Assembly (NCBI GenBank): GCA_017555565.1
Contig: JAFZGF010000037.1
Location: 1-64,000, forward strand
Source of the DNA: Oscillospiraceae bacterium
GTDB lineage: Bacteria > Bacillota > Clostridia > Oscillospirales > Ruminococcaceae
Length of the DNA stretch: 64,000 nt
Reading direction: 5' to 3'
Below the pieces are notes generated by a model. The model saw only the letters and a program-made list of their open reading frames with translations, made no database searches and had not been told where the DNA came from. Positions 33,950-41,065 of this stretch are shown in pieces (the first letter of the stretch is position 1; every line of letters begins with the position of its first letter). Made by a program: the position numbers and the translations under genes.

Positions 33950-35618
33950 TTGAAATAGACTCCTTCAATTTACTGAGAGCAATTTTGGTTTCTGCGGCAG
34001 TTTCACCCAGCAGATATGCAATTTCCTGAACAATGCGCATCTGTTTATCTACCACCTGGTCAGCAATTTCCACTGTCTGCCGGCTGATGGTTTCTTTTCT
34101 TTTGCGCTGTAATTCTTCGTCAGTGATATCTATCATAATTGCAATAATCAGGTTTGAATCCCTGTCCATAACGATTGTCTGGTCTACATAGCGTTTATAC
34201 TCTGCCAGATATACCCTTTCATTGCGAATCTGCTGACCGGTAGTAAGCACCTTCATAAATGGCGCAGGGTCAAGAACTCTGATAACCTGATCGCCAAGTA
34301 TATCTCTGGCATTGCGGATATTGATAATCTTCATAGCAGCTTCGTTAATCTGCTGCACTTCCAGTTTGTCATTAAGAACGATAAGTCCGTTAGGTGAGTT
34401 TTTAACTATGTTGTCAGAGAAGCTTTCCGCCTTGTCTTTAAGGTATGGCAGGCACATTGAAATCTCTGCCTTGCCCTGGAAAATAGCAATTGCTTTTTCA
34501 CGGCAAGTATTATAACCGCAGGAACCACAGTTCAGTTCCTGTGATGGTTTGAATTTGCCCATCTGACGGAGAATAGACATAATTTCCATTTCACTTGGCT
34601 TAAGGGTTCTCTGTTCAATATATTCAAAATTCTTTTTCATTGCATCAGGTTTAGGCTGTGCAACTTCAAAGTCTTTCTTACCTGCAAAATTATTTACAGC
34701 AATAGTGTCTTTAAGGGAAGAATGGTGATATTTTTCCATAACCGGACCGCCTACACAGCTGCCCACACAGGCTGACATTTCAATAAAGCATTTATGCACT
34801 TTGCCGTCAATAATATCTCTCAGCGCCTGTTTACAGTTTTCAACACCGTCAATAGCCATATATGTATAGCCTTCGGCATTCTGCGCCATAGTTTTCAGAA
34901 TACCGCCTGTTGTAGGGAACAGACGGGCCTTGCCTGTATCTTGTTTTTCTTCTTCTCTTATTATTTCTATATTTTCATCTTTCAGCCAGTTTGTCAGTTC
35001 TTCAAAGGTGAGAACAGCATCAACAATACCTTCGTAATGTTCAGCCTCATCTTTTTTGGCAACACATGGGCCTATAAACACCGTTTTTACCTGTGGTATT
35101 CTATTTTTGATATCCTGACAATGAGCTTGCATTGGTGAAACTACATCGGCCAGAAACTCCAGCGCCTGTGGATAGTGTTTCTGTATGAGCAGGTTTACAG
35201 AGTGACAACAGGAAGAAATCAGCACATCTCTGTCGTCCTCTCTCAACATTCTGTCATATTCGTTCTTTACAACTGTCGCTCCCTGAGCTGTTTCCTCAAC
35301 ATCGTAGAAACCCAACTTTTTAATAGCTGTGCGCATAGCGTTGATGCCTGCGCCGTCATAGTTTGCAACAAAAGACGGAGCAAGGCTTACCACTACAGGA
35401 ACACCTGATTGAATAAATACCTTTACTTTTTCCAGTTCACTGGAAACTTCTTTAGCATTCTGTGGACACACTACAAAACACTGTCCACAGAGAATACATT
35501 CGTTGCCTATAATGTACGCCTGATTACCTGAAAAACGAATTGATTTTACAGGACAGTAGCGGATACATTTATAGCAGTTTGTACAGTTTGATTTTTTTAA
35601 TGTCAGACAGTTTGCCAT
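33942..35618 (-). CDS. Sensory [FeFe]-hydrogenase-like protein with PAS domain
   Basis: 558 residues. Two 4Fe-4S motifs at the N-terminus (CTNCYKCIRYCP, CILCGQCFVVCP), then an H-cluster-type domain with L1 SSCCHSV, L2 GPCVAKKDE, L3 SACVGSCVGG (all four Cys kept). A four-Cys Fe-S motif follows with CGSCGYNTC...SMC (RnfB-like, about 370-400). Then a PAS domain (about 410-510) and a C-terminal helical tail. This matches group C sensory hydrogenases. L1 has His where catalytic enzymes have Pro (CCP), consistent with sensing instead of turnover. Likely passes an H2 or redox signal through PAS to the SpoIIE phosphatase encoded next. Confidence 0.87.
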   Translation of the reverse strand: MANCLTLKKSNCTNCYKCIRYCPVKSIRFSGNQAYIIGNECILCGQCFVVCPQNAKEVSSELEKVKVFIQSGVPVVVSLAPSFVANYDGAGINAMRTAIKKLGFYDVEETAQGATVVKNEYDRMLREDDRDVLISSCCHSVNLLIQKHYPQALEFLADVVSPMQAHCQDIKNRIPQVKTVFIGPCVAKKDEAEHYEGIVDAVLTFEELTNWLKDENIEIIREEEKQDTGKARLFPTTGGILKTMAQNAEGYTYMAIDGVENCKQALRDIIDGKVHKCFIEMSACVGSCVGGPVMEKYHHSSLKDTIAVNNFAGKKDFEVAQPKPDAMKKNFEYIEQRTLKPSEMEIMSILRQMGKFKPSQELNCGSCGYNTCREKAIAIFQGKAEISMCLPYLKDKAESFSDNIVKNSPNGLIVLNDKLEVQQINEAAMKIINIRNARDILGDQVIRVLDPAPFMKVLTTGQQIRNERVYLAEYKRYVDQTIVMDRDSNLIIAIMIDITDEELQRKRKETISRQTVEIADQVVDKQMRIVQEIAYLLGETAAETKIALSKLKESISNE

Positions 35619-35620
35619 AA

Positions 35621-35875
35621 TTAAACAACCTCGAATTTACTTAAAATATGCTGTGCAAAAAATTCGCCGAAGTTTTCCCTTGTAATACCAACGTGAATAT
35701 CATCATCCACCACAACAGATACACCGACGCGGTTGCATTTACCCACACACAATGTGCCTATAAGTGTTATTTCATTTTCAAGATGATTTTTAGCAATTGC
35801 ATTCTGTAGCAGCATTACAATATCCTGAGAACCTTTCAGATGGCATGACGAGCCTACACAAACCTGAATAATCAT
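35621..35875 (-). CDS. 2Fe-2S thioredoxin-fold ferredoxin, copy 2
   Basis: 84 residues with four Cys in the NuoE-like order CVGSSC...CVGKC (residues 6, 11, about 43, 47), the ligand set of a [2Fe-2S] thioredoxin-like ferredoxin. Starts three bases after the next gene would end if read together, that is, tightly packed before the sensory protein. Probably an electron carrier to the hydrogenases. A paralogue of the preceding gene. Confidence 0.87.
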   Translation of the reverse strand: MIIQVCVGSSCHLKGSQDIVMLLQNAIAKNHLENEITLIGTLCVGKCNRVGVSVVVDDDIHVGITRENFGEFFAQHILSKFEVV

Positions 35876-35892
35876 AATATTTCCCCTATGTA

Positions 35893-36132
35893 TTAAACCT
35901 TAGAAAGTACATTTTCATTGAAAAATTCTGTAACTGTTTCAGGTGATACAGAATGGAATGTGCCATCCACTGTAACACATACGCTTTTCTGACACTGCCC
36001 CATACAGAATGTGCCGCCCAGATCTACCTTGTCTCCAAGATTATTCTGTGAAATCAATTCCTGCAGCTGAGATACAACCTGACGGGAACCTTTGATATGG
36101 CATGAACTACCGATACATACTGTAATTTTCAT
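35893..36132 (-). CDS. 2Fe-2S thioredoxin-fold ferredoxin, copy 1
   Basis: 79 residues with CIGSSC and CMGQC cysteine pairs as in copy 2, and similar spacing. AGGAGT precedes the ATG. First gene of the operon, directly behind two promoters. The extra Cys in KSVCVTVDG is not in the family ligand set. Tandem duplication with copy 2 probably gives carriers of different partners or potentials (inference). Confidence 0.87.
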   Translation of the reverse strand: MKITVCIGSSCHIKGSRQVVSQLQELISQNNLGDKVDLGGTFCMGQCQKSVCVTVDGTFHSVSPETVTEFFNENVLSKV

Positions 36133-36180
36133 ATTGACTCCTTTATTCTCTACTTTATAGTTGTATTTTCTTTACCTTTT

Positions 36181-36208
36181 ATTATAGCACTTATTCGGAT
36201 AAATACAA
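36181..36208 (-). promoter_or_regulatory. Promoter P2 of the hydrogenase operon
   Basis: Minus strand: -35 TTGTAT (36203-36208), 16-base spacer containing the near-palindrome TTATCCGAATAA, -10 TATAAT (36181-36186). Confidence 0.55.
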
Positions 36209-36227
36209 ATAAAAAAATATCGATTAA

Positions 36228-36256
36228 ATTATACCCGTTTTATTGAAGTTATACAA
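36228..36256 (-). promoter_or_regulatory. Promoter P1 of the hydrogenase operon
   Basis: Minus strand: -35 TTGTAT (36251-36256), 17-base spacer, -10 TATAAT (36228-36233). Two direct repeats AAACGGATA and AAACGGGTA, 30 bases apart, lie upstream of and within this promoter. Confidence 0.6.
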
Positions 36257-36330
36257 AATTTTATCCGTTTAATTGGTGAGCAGGCCTTATATTCTGTTAA
36301 AAAGATGTAGAAATTGAACATTTGCCTCTT

Positions 36331-36363
36331 CCAAAAAAACAGCAGGTATCATCTACCTACTGT
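36331..36363 (-). terminator. Third terminator in series after tRNA-Pro
   Basis: Stem AACAGCAGGTA/TACCTACTGTT (one C.A mismatch), 5-base loop, then seven T on the minus strand. Confidence 0.65.
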
Positions 36364-36375
36364 TAAAAAACTATA

Positions 36376-36410
36376 TAAACAAAAAAGCTCCAGTCTTTCG
36401 ACTGAAGCTT
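36376..36410 (-). terminator. Second terminator in series after tRNA-Pro
   Basis: 11-bp stem with one wobble (36385-36395 with 36400-36410), GAAA-type tetraloop, then TTTTTT on the minus strand. Confidence 0.75.
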
Positions 36411-36411
36411 T

Positions 36412-36636
36412 CTATGGTCGGGATGACAGGATTCCCGTCTGCTTCGGCTTCGCCTTGCATACTAACTGGCTTTCGCTGTCGCTCAAGCTCTCGCTGGCTA
36501 CAAACAGTCCACCGGACTGTTTGTTTAACGCCGCGACCTTCTCAGGTTCGAACCCTGTCATACTTATATACCTAAATTTTTGCAAACAAAAAGCGGTAGC
36601 CTTTCGACTACCGCTATGGTCGGGATGACAGGATTC
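36412..36636 (-). repeat. Duplicated tRNA-Pro 3' end flanking a palindrome-rich insertion
   Basis: A 23-base direct repeat, identical at 36412-36434 and 36614-36636 (offset 202), consists of the tRNA-Pro T-arm/acceptor 3' end plus encoded CCA and three trailing bases. Between them: a perfect stem ACAAACAGTCC/GGACTGTTTGT with ACC loop (36500-36524), a tRNA-like T-loop GGTTCGAACC (36545-36554), and Gly/Ser-codon-like TTCGGCTTCG tracts. Each repeat copy is followed on the minus strand by its own terminator. No integrase is present. Any open frame across here is a by-product. Confidence 0.7.
36583..36615 (-). terminator. First terminator after tRNA-Pro
   Basis: 8-bp stem AGCGGTAG/CTACCGCT (36592-36599 with 36608-36615) and a T-run on the minus strand, directly behind the tRNA. 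Confidence 0.82.
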
Positions 36637-36693
36637 GAACCTGCGGCATCCTGGTCCCAAACCAGGCGCTCTACCAAACTGAGCCACATCCCG
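36617..36693 (-). tRNA. tRNA-Pro (anticodon TGG)
   Basis: Minus strand: acceptor CGGGATG pairs with CATCCCG (C1-G72, as in bacterial tRNA-Pro). D-arm GGCTCAGTTTGGTAGAGC, anticodon stem-loop CCTGGTTTGGGACCAGG with anticodon TGG, T-loop GTTCGAATC. The 3' ACCA is encoded. 77 nt, no intron, with a consensus promoter upstream. Confidence 0.96.
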
Positions 36694-36719
36694 TTGCGTT
36701 CTCTCTCGAGTGCTTGATT

Positions 36720-36748
36720 ATTATAACTCAAGAAATTACAATTGTCAA
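36720..36748 (-). promoter_or_regulatory. Consensus promoter of tRNA-Pro
   Basis: Minus strand: -35 TTGACA (36743-36748), 17-base spacer, -10 TATAAT (36720-36725), a perfect match to the vegetative consensus. Confidence 0.85.
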
Positions 36749-36755
36749 CACTTTT

Positions 36756-37262
36756 TTAAAAAATTTTAAAAAAATTTTCCAGGTCTTTTTGATTACTGAT
36801 AACTACCACTTTATCGGCATATTTTTGACACATATTTTTATACCCCTGTACTTTTTGTGGTGTTCTGCCATCTTTCAGTATCCACCTTGCAAATTCAAGG
36901 TCAAATTTCTCATTACAGCCTTCGGTCATATCCGGGCGTGACTTGCCTCTGTATTTCAGATATCGGCCAAAAGCCTGGCGAAAGCAGGTAAATCTGTCAA
37001 TATTGAAGAACAGTATTCTATCTGCCTGTTCAAAGCGTTCTGCCTGCAGGATGGATTTGTAGTTGCCGTCTATAACCCAGCTGTGATTTTTTGCCATAAA
37101 ATCGGATACAATCTGTATACATTCTTCATTAGGGCGCACCTGCCAGCCAGCCATATGGTATACAGTATCAAGAAAAAGCACTGGTATGCCGTATTTTTCT
37201 CCTATCATTCTTGCAGTTGTGGATTTGCCTGCGCCTGAATAACCAACTATCGCTATTTTCAT
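36756..37262 (-). CDS. P-loop adenylate-kinase-like protein (FlaR/topology-modulation type)
   Basis: 168 residues. Walker A GYSGAGKST at residues 7-15, then LDTVYHMAGW near 32 (acceptor site) and VIDGNYKSIL. Matches the family annotated DNA topology modulation protein FlaR, a P-loop nucleotide kinase-like fold whose true substrate is unclear. Reads toward the tRNA gene with no terminator of its own visible before the tRNA promoter. Confidence 0.75.
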   Translation of the reverse strand: MKIAIVGYSGAGKSTTARMIGEKYGIPVLFLDTVYHMAGWQVRPNEECIQIVSDFMAKNHSWVIDGNYKSILQAERFEQADRILFFNIDRFTCFRQAFGRYLKYRGKSRPDMTEGCNEKFDLEFARWILKDGRTPQKVQGYKNMCQKYADKVVVISNQKDLENFFKIF

Positions 37263-37321
37263 ATCTGTGCCTCCTTTTTCATATTATAAGTAAATTTTAC
37301 CATAAACAAGCAATTTCAGCA

Positions 37322-37349
37322 AATAAAAAGCAGGGTGTGACCACCCTGC
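37322..37349 (-). terminator. Terminator of the rubredoxin gene
   Basis: 8-bp stem GCAGGGTG/CACCCTGC with 4-base loop; on the minus strand TTTTTATTT follows. Confidence 0.85.
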
Positions 37350-37362
37350 ACTACTTTAAAAA

Positions 37363-37524
37363 TTAATCAACTTTTTCAAACTGGTCGATGCCAACGCCGC
37401 AAAGTGGGCATTCAAAGTCTTCTGGAAGATCTTCGAAAAGTGTACCTGCTGGGATACCCAGATCGTCGTCGCCCATTTCTTCGTCATAGATCCAGCCGCA
37501 TACTACGCAACCATATTTAGCCAT
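37363..37524 (-). CDS. Rubredoxin
   Basis: 53 residues with the two metal knuckles CVVCG (Cys6/Cys9) and CPLCG near residue 39, and the core aromatic/acidic pattern WIYDEEMGD...GIPAGT. A single Fe is held by four Cys. Length and spacing match clostridial rubredoxins, electron carriers to oxygen- or peroxide-reducing enzymes. AAGGAG precedes the ATG; monocistronic. Codons are strongly biased, which fits high expression. Confidence 0.95.
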   Translation of the reverse strand: MAKYGCVVCGWIYDEEMGDDDLGIPAGTLFEDLPEDFECPLCGVGIDQFEKVD

Positions 37525-37582
37525 AATTGTTCTCCTTTATAAATTATATTTTGCCATTAAACATACTGGCCTTCTAATCTGT

Positions 37583-37611
37583 AGTTTAGTACTGCATACA
37601 GCCTTTGTCAA
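37583..37611 (-). promoter_or_regulatory. Promoter of rubredoxin
   Basis: Minus strand: -35 TTGACA (37606-37611), 17-base spacer, -10 TAAACT (37583-37588). Confidence 0.6.
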
Positions 37612-37738
37612 TAGATTTCACAAAAATTTAATATGCATTTCAACGCCAGAATTCACTCTTTTTCACCATATAAAAAAATTTGTGAAAGTTATATAAAACC
37701 CATATATTTTTTTCTAAAAAATCAAAGCAAAATAATAA

Positions 37739-37767
37739 TTGTTTAACTTTTCTGTGGGTGGTATACT
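37739..37767 (+). promoter_or_regulatory. Promoter of the DUF1846 gene
   Basis: -35 TTGTTT (37739-37744), 17-base spacer, -10 TATACT (37762-37767). Confidence 0.5.
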
Positions 37768-37810
37768 ATTAGAGTATTGGTTTTTATTATTTGAAACGGA
37801 GAAGCATCAG

Positions 37811-39295
37811 ATGTTTAAAAAAGGATTCAGCAACGAACTGTATGTAGAAAAACAGGCCCGCGAAATCAAAGAACGCATAAATAAGTTTGACGGCAAGCTT
37901 TACCTGGAATTTGGTGGCAAATTGTTTGACGATTTCCACGCGTCCAGAGTTTTGCCTGGCTTTGAACCTGATGCAAAAATCAAACTGCTTCAGGCATTGA
38001 GCGACGATACAGAAATTATTTTCTGCATTTCTGCAGATGACATAGAAAAAACAAAGGTACGCGCCGACCTGGGTATTTCTTACGATATGGATATCCTGCG
38101 TCTTACAGATGAATTCAAGGAAATGGGTATTTCTGTAAATGGCGTTGTACTTACAAGATACAACCACCAGCCTGCCGCAGACAACTTTATTACAAAACTG
38201 GGCAACCTGGGTATCAAAAGCTACAAACACTACTCTATCCCAAACTATCCACGCGATGTAAAAACAATTGTAAGCGATGAAGGTTACGGCAAAAATGACT
38301 TTGTTGAAACAACAAAACCGCTGGTAGTTATTACAGCTCCTGGTCCTGGCAGTGGCAAACTGGCTGTATGTCTGTCCCAGGTATATCACGAACATAAGCG
38401 CGGCCGCTTTGCAGGCTATGCAAAATTTGAAACATTCCCTGTGTGGAACCTGCCGCTGAAACACCCGGTAAACCTGGCATACGAAGCCGCAACAGCCGAC
38501 CTGATGGACGTTAATATGATTGACCCATTCCACCTGGAAGCATACGGTGAAACCACAGTAAACTACAACCGTGACGTAGAGGCATTCCCTATTGTAAAAA
38601 CTATTCTGAAAAACATTACAGGAGATGAAAATTTCTACCGCTCACCTACTGATATGGGTGTAAATATGGTTGGCAACGCCATTATTGATGATGACGCCTG
38701 CCGTTACGCATCACAGCAGGAAATTATATACAGATATTACACAGCCCTTTGTGACAACAAGCTGGGCAAAGTTGGCAAAAACCAGATAGAAAAGCTGGAA
38801 AGTCTGATGAACCAGTTGAACCTGACACCATTTGACCGCCCTTGTGTAACACCTGCAAACGAAAAGGCCCACGAAAGTGGAAAACCTACTGTAGCTTACG
38901 AACTGCAGGATGGTACAATTATCACTGGTAAAGCCAGTGATGTTATGAGCGCAACAAGTGCCGCCACAATCAATGCGCTGAAATATCTGGCTGGCATCAA
39001 TGATGCCATCCACCTTATCCCTGCGGCAGTTCTTGTGCCTATCCTTGACCTTAAACGCAATGTGCTGGGCTCAAAAGCTTCTGCACTTAAGCTGGACGAC
39101 GTGCTGCTGGCACTTACAGTAGCAAGCAACACCAACCCTACTGTTCAGCTGGCGCTGGCACAGCTGCCAAAACTGCGCGGTGCTGATATGCACTCATCAG
39201 TAATGCTGAGAACAGGTGATGCCTCCACATTGAAAAAATTAGGTGTAAGAACAACCTGCAACGACATCTTCCCAGAAAACAGCACATATTTCTGA
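37811..39295 (+). CDS. DUF1846 family protein
   Basis: 494 residues, the usual length of the DUF1846 (PF08903) family: starts MFKKGFSNELYVEKQAREI, with APGPGSGKLAVCLSQ (P-loop-like, near residue 178) and GKASDVMSATSAATINALK near the C-terminus. The family is conserved in Firmicutes and its biochemical role is not established. GGAG eleven bases before ATG 37811; an upstream in-frame ATG lies within the promoter. Monocistronic; biased codons. Confidence 0.88.
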   Translation: MFKKGFSNELYVEKQAREIKERINKFDGKLYLEFGGKLFDDFHASRVLPGFEPDAKIKLLQALSDDTEIIFCISADDIEKTKVRADLGISYDMDILRLTDEFKEMGISVNGVVLTRYNHQPAADNFITKLGNLGIKSYKHYSIPNYPRDVKTIVSDEGYGKNDFVETTKPLVVITAPGPGSGKLAVCLSQVYHEHKRGRFAGYAKFETFPVWNLPLKHPVNLAYEAATADLMDVNMIDPFHLEAYGETTVNYNRDVEAFPIVKTILKNITGDENFYRSPTDMGVNMVGNAIIDDDACRYASQQEIIYRYYTALCDNKLGKVGKNQIEKLESLMNQLNLTPFDRPCVTPANEKAHESGKPTVAYELQDGTIITGKASDVMSATSAATINALKYLAGINDAIHLIPAAVLVPILDLKRNVLGSKASALKLDDVLLALTVASNTNPTVQLALAQLPKLRGADMHSSVMLRTGDASTLKKLGVRTTCNDIFPENSTYF

Positions 39296-39300
39296 TATAA

Positions 39301-39334
39301 AAACAGGACATCAGCCGATGTCCTGTTTTATTTT
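39301..39334. terminator. Terminator, DUF1846 gene versus small ORF
   Basis: 12-bp stem AAACAGGACATC/GATGTCCTGTTT with AGCC loop and TTATTTTT on the plus side. It overlaps the 3' end of the convergent small gene. Confidence 0.88.
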
Positions 39335-39488
39335 TCTTTTTTATCTTCAAACAATACCAGTCTGTCCTCTGACTGAATATACATTTCTTCCGTTTTCTGC
39401 TGTATTTCCTGCAGCTGCTCTATAACTTTTGTCACTTCCCTGTAAAGTGCAAAATACATTTCTTTATAATCAGGCATAGTTTCACCTC
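39302..39488 (-). repeat. 187-bp direct repeat, copy A
   Basis: Nearly identical to 39819-40005 (offset 517 bases). It holds the terminator, a complete 49-codon small gene and its ribosome site. The two copies differ mainly in the terminator loop and one Val/Ile codon. Identity ends sharply just upstream of the ribosome site, so each copy has a different promoter region. Confidence 0.85.
39328..39477 (-). CDS. Small coiled-coil protein, copy A
   Basis: 49 residues, MPDYKEMYFALYREVTKVIE followed by QLQEIQQKTEEMYIQ, then a short acidic tail. Strong amphipathic helix in the middle. GAGGTG precedes the ATG. Similar short proteins (MYxxLxxxVTxxIEQLQxxQQxTEEMY) recur in gut Firmicutes beside small regulators; their function is unknown to me. 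Divergent from the XRE gene at 39583, with a palindromic operator between. Confidence 0.75.
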   Translation of the reverse strand: MPDYKEMYFALYREVTKVIEQLQEIQQKTEEMYIQSEDRLVLFEDKKEK

Positions 39489-39513
39489 TTTTGTACTATA
39501 ATTATACATTGTT

Positions 39514-39557
39514 TGCTAACCATAAGCAAGCAATATATTGCTAATTTTCAGTTAGCA
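39514..39557. promoter_or_regulatory. Operator region between small gene copy A and the XRE regulator
   Basis: Perfect palindrome AGCAATATATTGCT (39529-39542) nested in outer arms TGCTAAC (39514-39520) and GTTAGCA (39551-39557). A minus-strand -10 TATAAT lies just to the left, with TTGCTT as its -35 inside the operator. Confidence 0.6.
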
Positions 39558-39582
39558 TTATTACATACAAGGTGGTGTAATA

Positions 39583-39816
39583 ATGGATAACAACAAATAC
39601 TACAAAATAATCGGAAGAAATGTTGCACATTATCGAAAGAAGAAAAATTTTACACAGGAAGGGCTGGCATTAAAAGCCAATATTTCAAGAACGCACATTA
39701 GTCATATTGAAGCTGAAAATGTAATGAAGGCACCTTCGTTGGACATTCTTTTCAGAATATGCGAAATACTTGATATACAACCATATCAGCTGTTTATAGA
39801 AAATGACCATAAATAA
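39583..39816 (+). CDS. XRE-family HTH regulator
   Basis: 77 residues, one Cro/CI-type HTH: NVAHYRKKKNFTQEGLALKANISRTHISHIEAE (about 13-45), in which the FTQEGLALKANIS turn and the recognition helix RTHISHIE are clear. It ends DIQPYQLFIENDHK. It has no ligand domain, so it is a minimal repressor, probably binding the palindromes upstream of its own gene. GGTGG precedes the ATG. Confidence 0.9.
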   Translation: MDNNKYYKIIGRNVAHYRKKKNFTQEGLALKANISRTHISHIEAENVMKAPSLDILFRICEILDIQPYQLFIENDHK

Positions 39817-39818
39817 TC

Positions 39819-40005
39819 AACAGGACATCATCTGATGTCCGGTTTTATTTTTCTTTTTTATCTTCAAACAATATCAGTCTGTCCTCTGACTGAATATACA
39901 TTTCTTCCGTTTTCTGCTGTATTTCCTGCAGCTGCTCTATAACTTTTGTCACTTCCCTGTAAAGTGCAAAATACATTTCTTTATAATCAGGCATAGTTTC
40001 ACCTC
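39819..40005 (-). repeat. 187-bp direct repeat, copy B
   Basis: Second copy of 39302-39488; same gene, ribosome site and terminator-like hairpin (stem GGACATC/GATGTCC, 39823-39840, which also serves the XRE gene on the plus strand). Confidence 0.85.
39845..39994 (-). CDS. Small coiled-coil protein, copy B
   Basis: 49 residues, identical to copy A except for Ile in place of Val near the C-terminus. Divergent from the ribbon-helix-helix gene at 40108 across a different, AT-rich palindromic region. Confidence 0.75.
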   Translation of the reverse strand: MPDYKEMYFALYREVTKVIEQLQEIQQKTEEMYIQSEDRLILFEDKKEK

Positions 40006-40022
40006 AAACTCAGATATATTTT

Positions 40023-40065
40023 AGATATATTATATATCTATATTACACATTGTAACACATTACAG
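40023..40065. promoter_or_regulatory. Operator region between small gene copy B and the RHH gene
   Basis: Inverted repeat AGATATATTATATATCT (40023-40039) with an extra AGATATAT half-site just upstream, and a second inverted repeat TGTAACACATTACA (40051-40064). Confidence 0.5.
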
Positions 40066-40107
40066 CCATAAAATAAATATATAATAAATTTACTTCGAGG
40101 TGTTTTT

Positions 40108-40275
40108 ATGGCTATAAAAAGTCTTTCTATACGAATAGATGAAGAACAATTACACAAATTGCATATTGTAGCCGATTATGAGGGCCGTTCCGCAAACAGC
40201 CAGATTCTCATTTTAATCAGGGACTGCATAAAAGAGTACGAAAAAGAATTTGGAGAAATAAAAATAGACAAATAA
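40108..40275 (+). CDS. Ribbon-helix-helix (Arc/MetJ-type) DNA-binding protein
   Basis: 55 residues: beta strand KSLSIRID, then helices EEQLHKLHIVADYEGRSANS and QILILIRDCIKEYEKEF, the RHH pattern of Arc-type repressors and toxin-antitoxin antitoxins. GAGGTG precedes the ATG. No toxin-sized partner is next to it, apart from the divergent small gene. Confidence 0.85.
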   Translation: MAIKSLSIRIDEEQLHKLHIVADYEGRSANSQILILIRDCIKEYEKEFGEIKIDK

Positions 40276-40278
40276 TCT

Positions 40279-40316
40279 CTGGGCTGAATACTGGTGGTAT
40301 TCAGCCCAGTTTTCTG
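40279..40316 (+). terminator. Terminator of the RHH gene
   Basis: 13-bp stem CTGGGCTGAATAC/GTATTCAGCCCAG, 5-base loop, then TTTTCTGTTT. Confidence 0.9.
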
Positions 40317-40375
40317 TTTACAATTGCAGTGATATTTTCTATAATATTTATAAAAAGCGGAAAAGGAGATATATT

Positions 40376-41029
40376 ATGAAAAAAATAATTGCCATAAATG
40401 CCAGCCCCCGCGCAAACTGGAACACAGCACAGCTGGTTAAAGAAGCTGGTCTTGGCGCAAAAGGCCAGAATGCAGAAGTAAAAGTTATAGACCTGTATAA
40501 ACTTGATAAATTCACAGGTTGCATTTCCTGCTTTGGTTGCAAACTGCCTGCAAACCTGGGCAAATGTATATGCAAAGACGGTCTTGCTGATGTGCTGGAA
40601 GAAATAAGAACAGCTGATGGGCTGATTATCGGTTCACCAAACTATCTGGGTGACCTGTCTGCCGGTTTCCGCGCTTTGTACGAAAGACTGATATTCCAGT
40701 ATATTTCATACAAAAAAGAAACACCTAACTATAACCAGAGAAAAATCCCGGTGCTGCTTATTATGACAAGTAATGCCGATGAAGACTTCTACGATAAAAT
40801 TGGTTATACAGCTATGCTGGAAAAATACAAATCCACCCTTGATAACTTTATTGGCCCTGTAAAACTGATGACCTGTGGCAGAACAAAACAGGTAAACGAC
40901 TATGACAGATACAACTGGACAATGTTTAACCCTGATGAAGTAACAAAACGCCACGAAACAGTATGGCCAATGGAAAAAGCAAAAGCCTTTGCCCTGGGTG
41001 CAAAAATGGTTTCCGGCCAGTGGAAATAA
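40376..41029 (+). CDS. NADPH-dependent FMN reductase / iron-sulfur flavoprotein-like
   Basis: 217 residues, flavodoxin-like fold. AINASPRANWNTAQLV at the N-terminus binds FMN phosphate. The Cys motif CISCFGCKLPANLGKCICKDG (about 49-69) resembles the 4Fe-4S site of archaeal/clostridial iron-sulfur flavoproteins. DGLIIGSPNYLGDLSAGFRALYERL is the second FMN loop. Acts in cytoplasmic electron transfer or quinone/flavin reduction. AAAAGGAG precedes the ATG. Confidence 0.85.
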   Translation: MKKIIAINASPRANWNTAQLVKEAGLGAKGQNAEVKVIDLYKLDKFTGCISCFGCKLPANLGKCICKDGLADVLEEIRTADGLIIGSPNYLGDLSAGFRALYERLIFQYISYKKETPNYNQRKIPVLLIMTSNADEDFYDKIGYTAMLEKYKSTLDNFIGPVKLMTCGRTKQVNDYDRYNWTMFNPDEVTKRHETVWPMEKAKAFALGAKMVSGQWK

Positions 41030-41065
41030 TGATTTAATTGAAAACTGATATTCGTGAGGTGTTAT

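Noticed and set aside
36412..36687. 91-codon frame across tRNA-Pro and the repeat
   Set aside because: It reads through a tRNA and palindromes; no ribosome site. Frames of this kind over tRNA-linked repeats are spurious.
36412..36700. Integrated prophage or ICE at tRNA-Pro
   Set aside because: The duplicated tRNA end is only about 200 bases away and no integrase, excision or structural gene lies nearby.
37640..37720. Rex-type redox operator near rubredoxin
   Set aside because: CTTTTTCAC/GTGAAAG arms exist but in the wrong orientation and spacing for the TTGTGA-N6-TCACAA consensus.
39583..40275. Classical toxin-antitoxin locus
   Set aside because: XRE and RHH proteins are present but no recognisable toxin; the 49-residue coiled coil is not a known toxin type.
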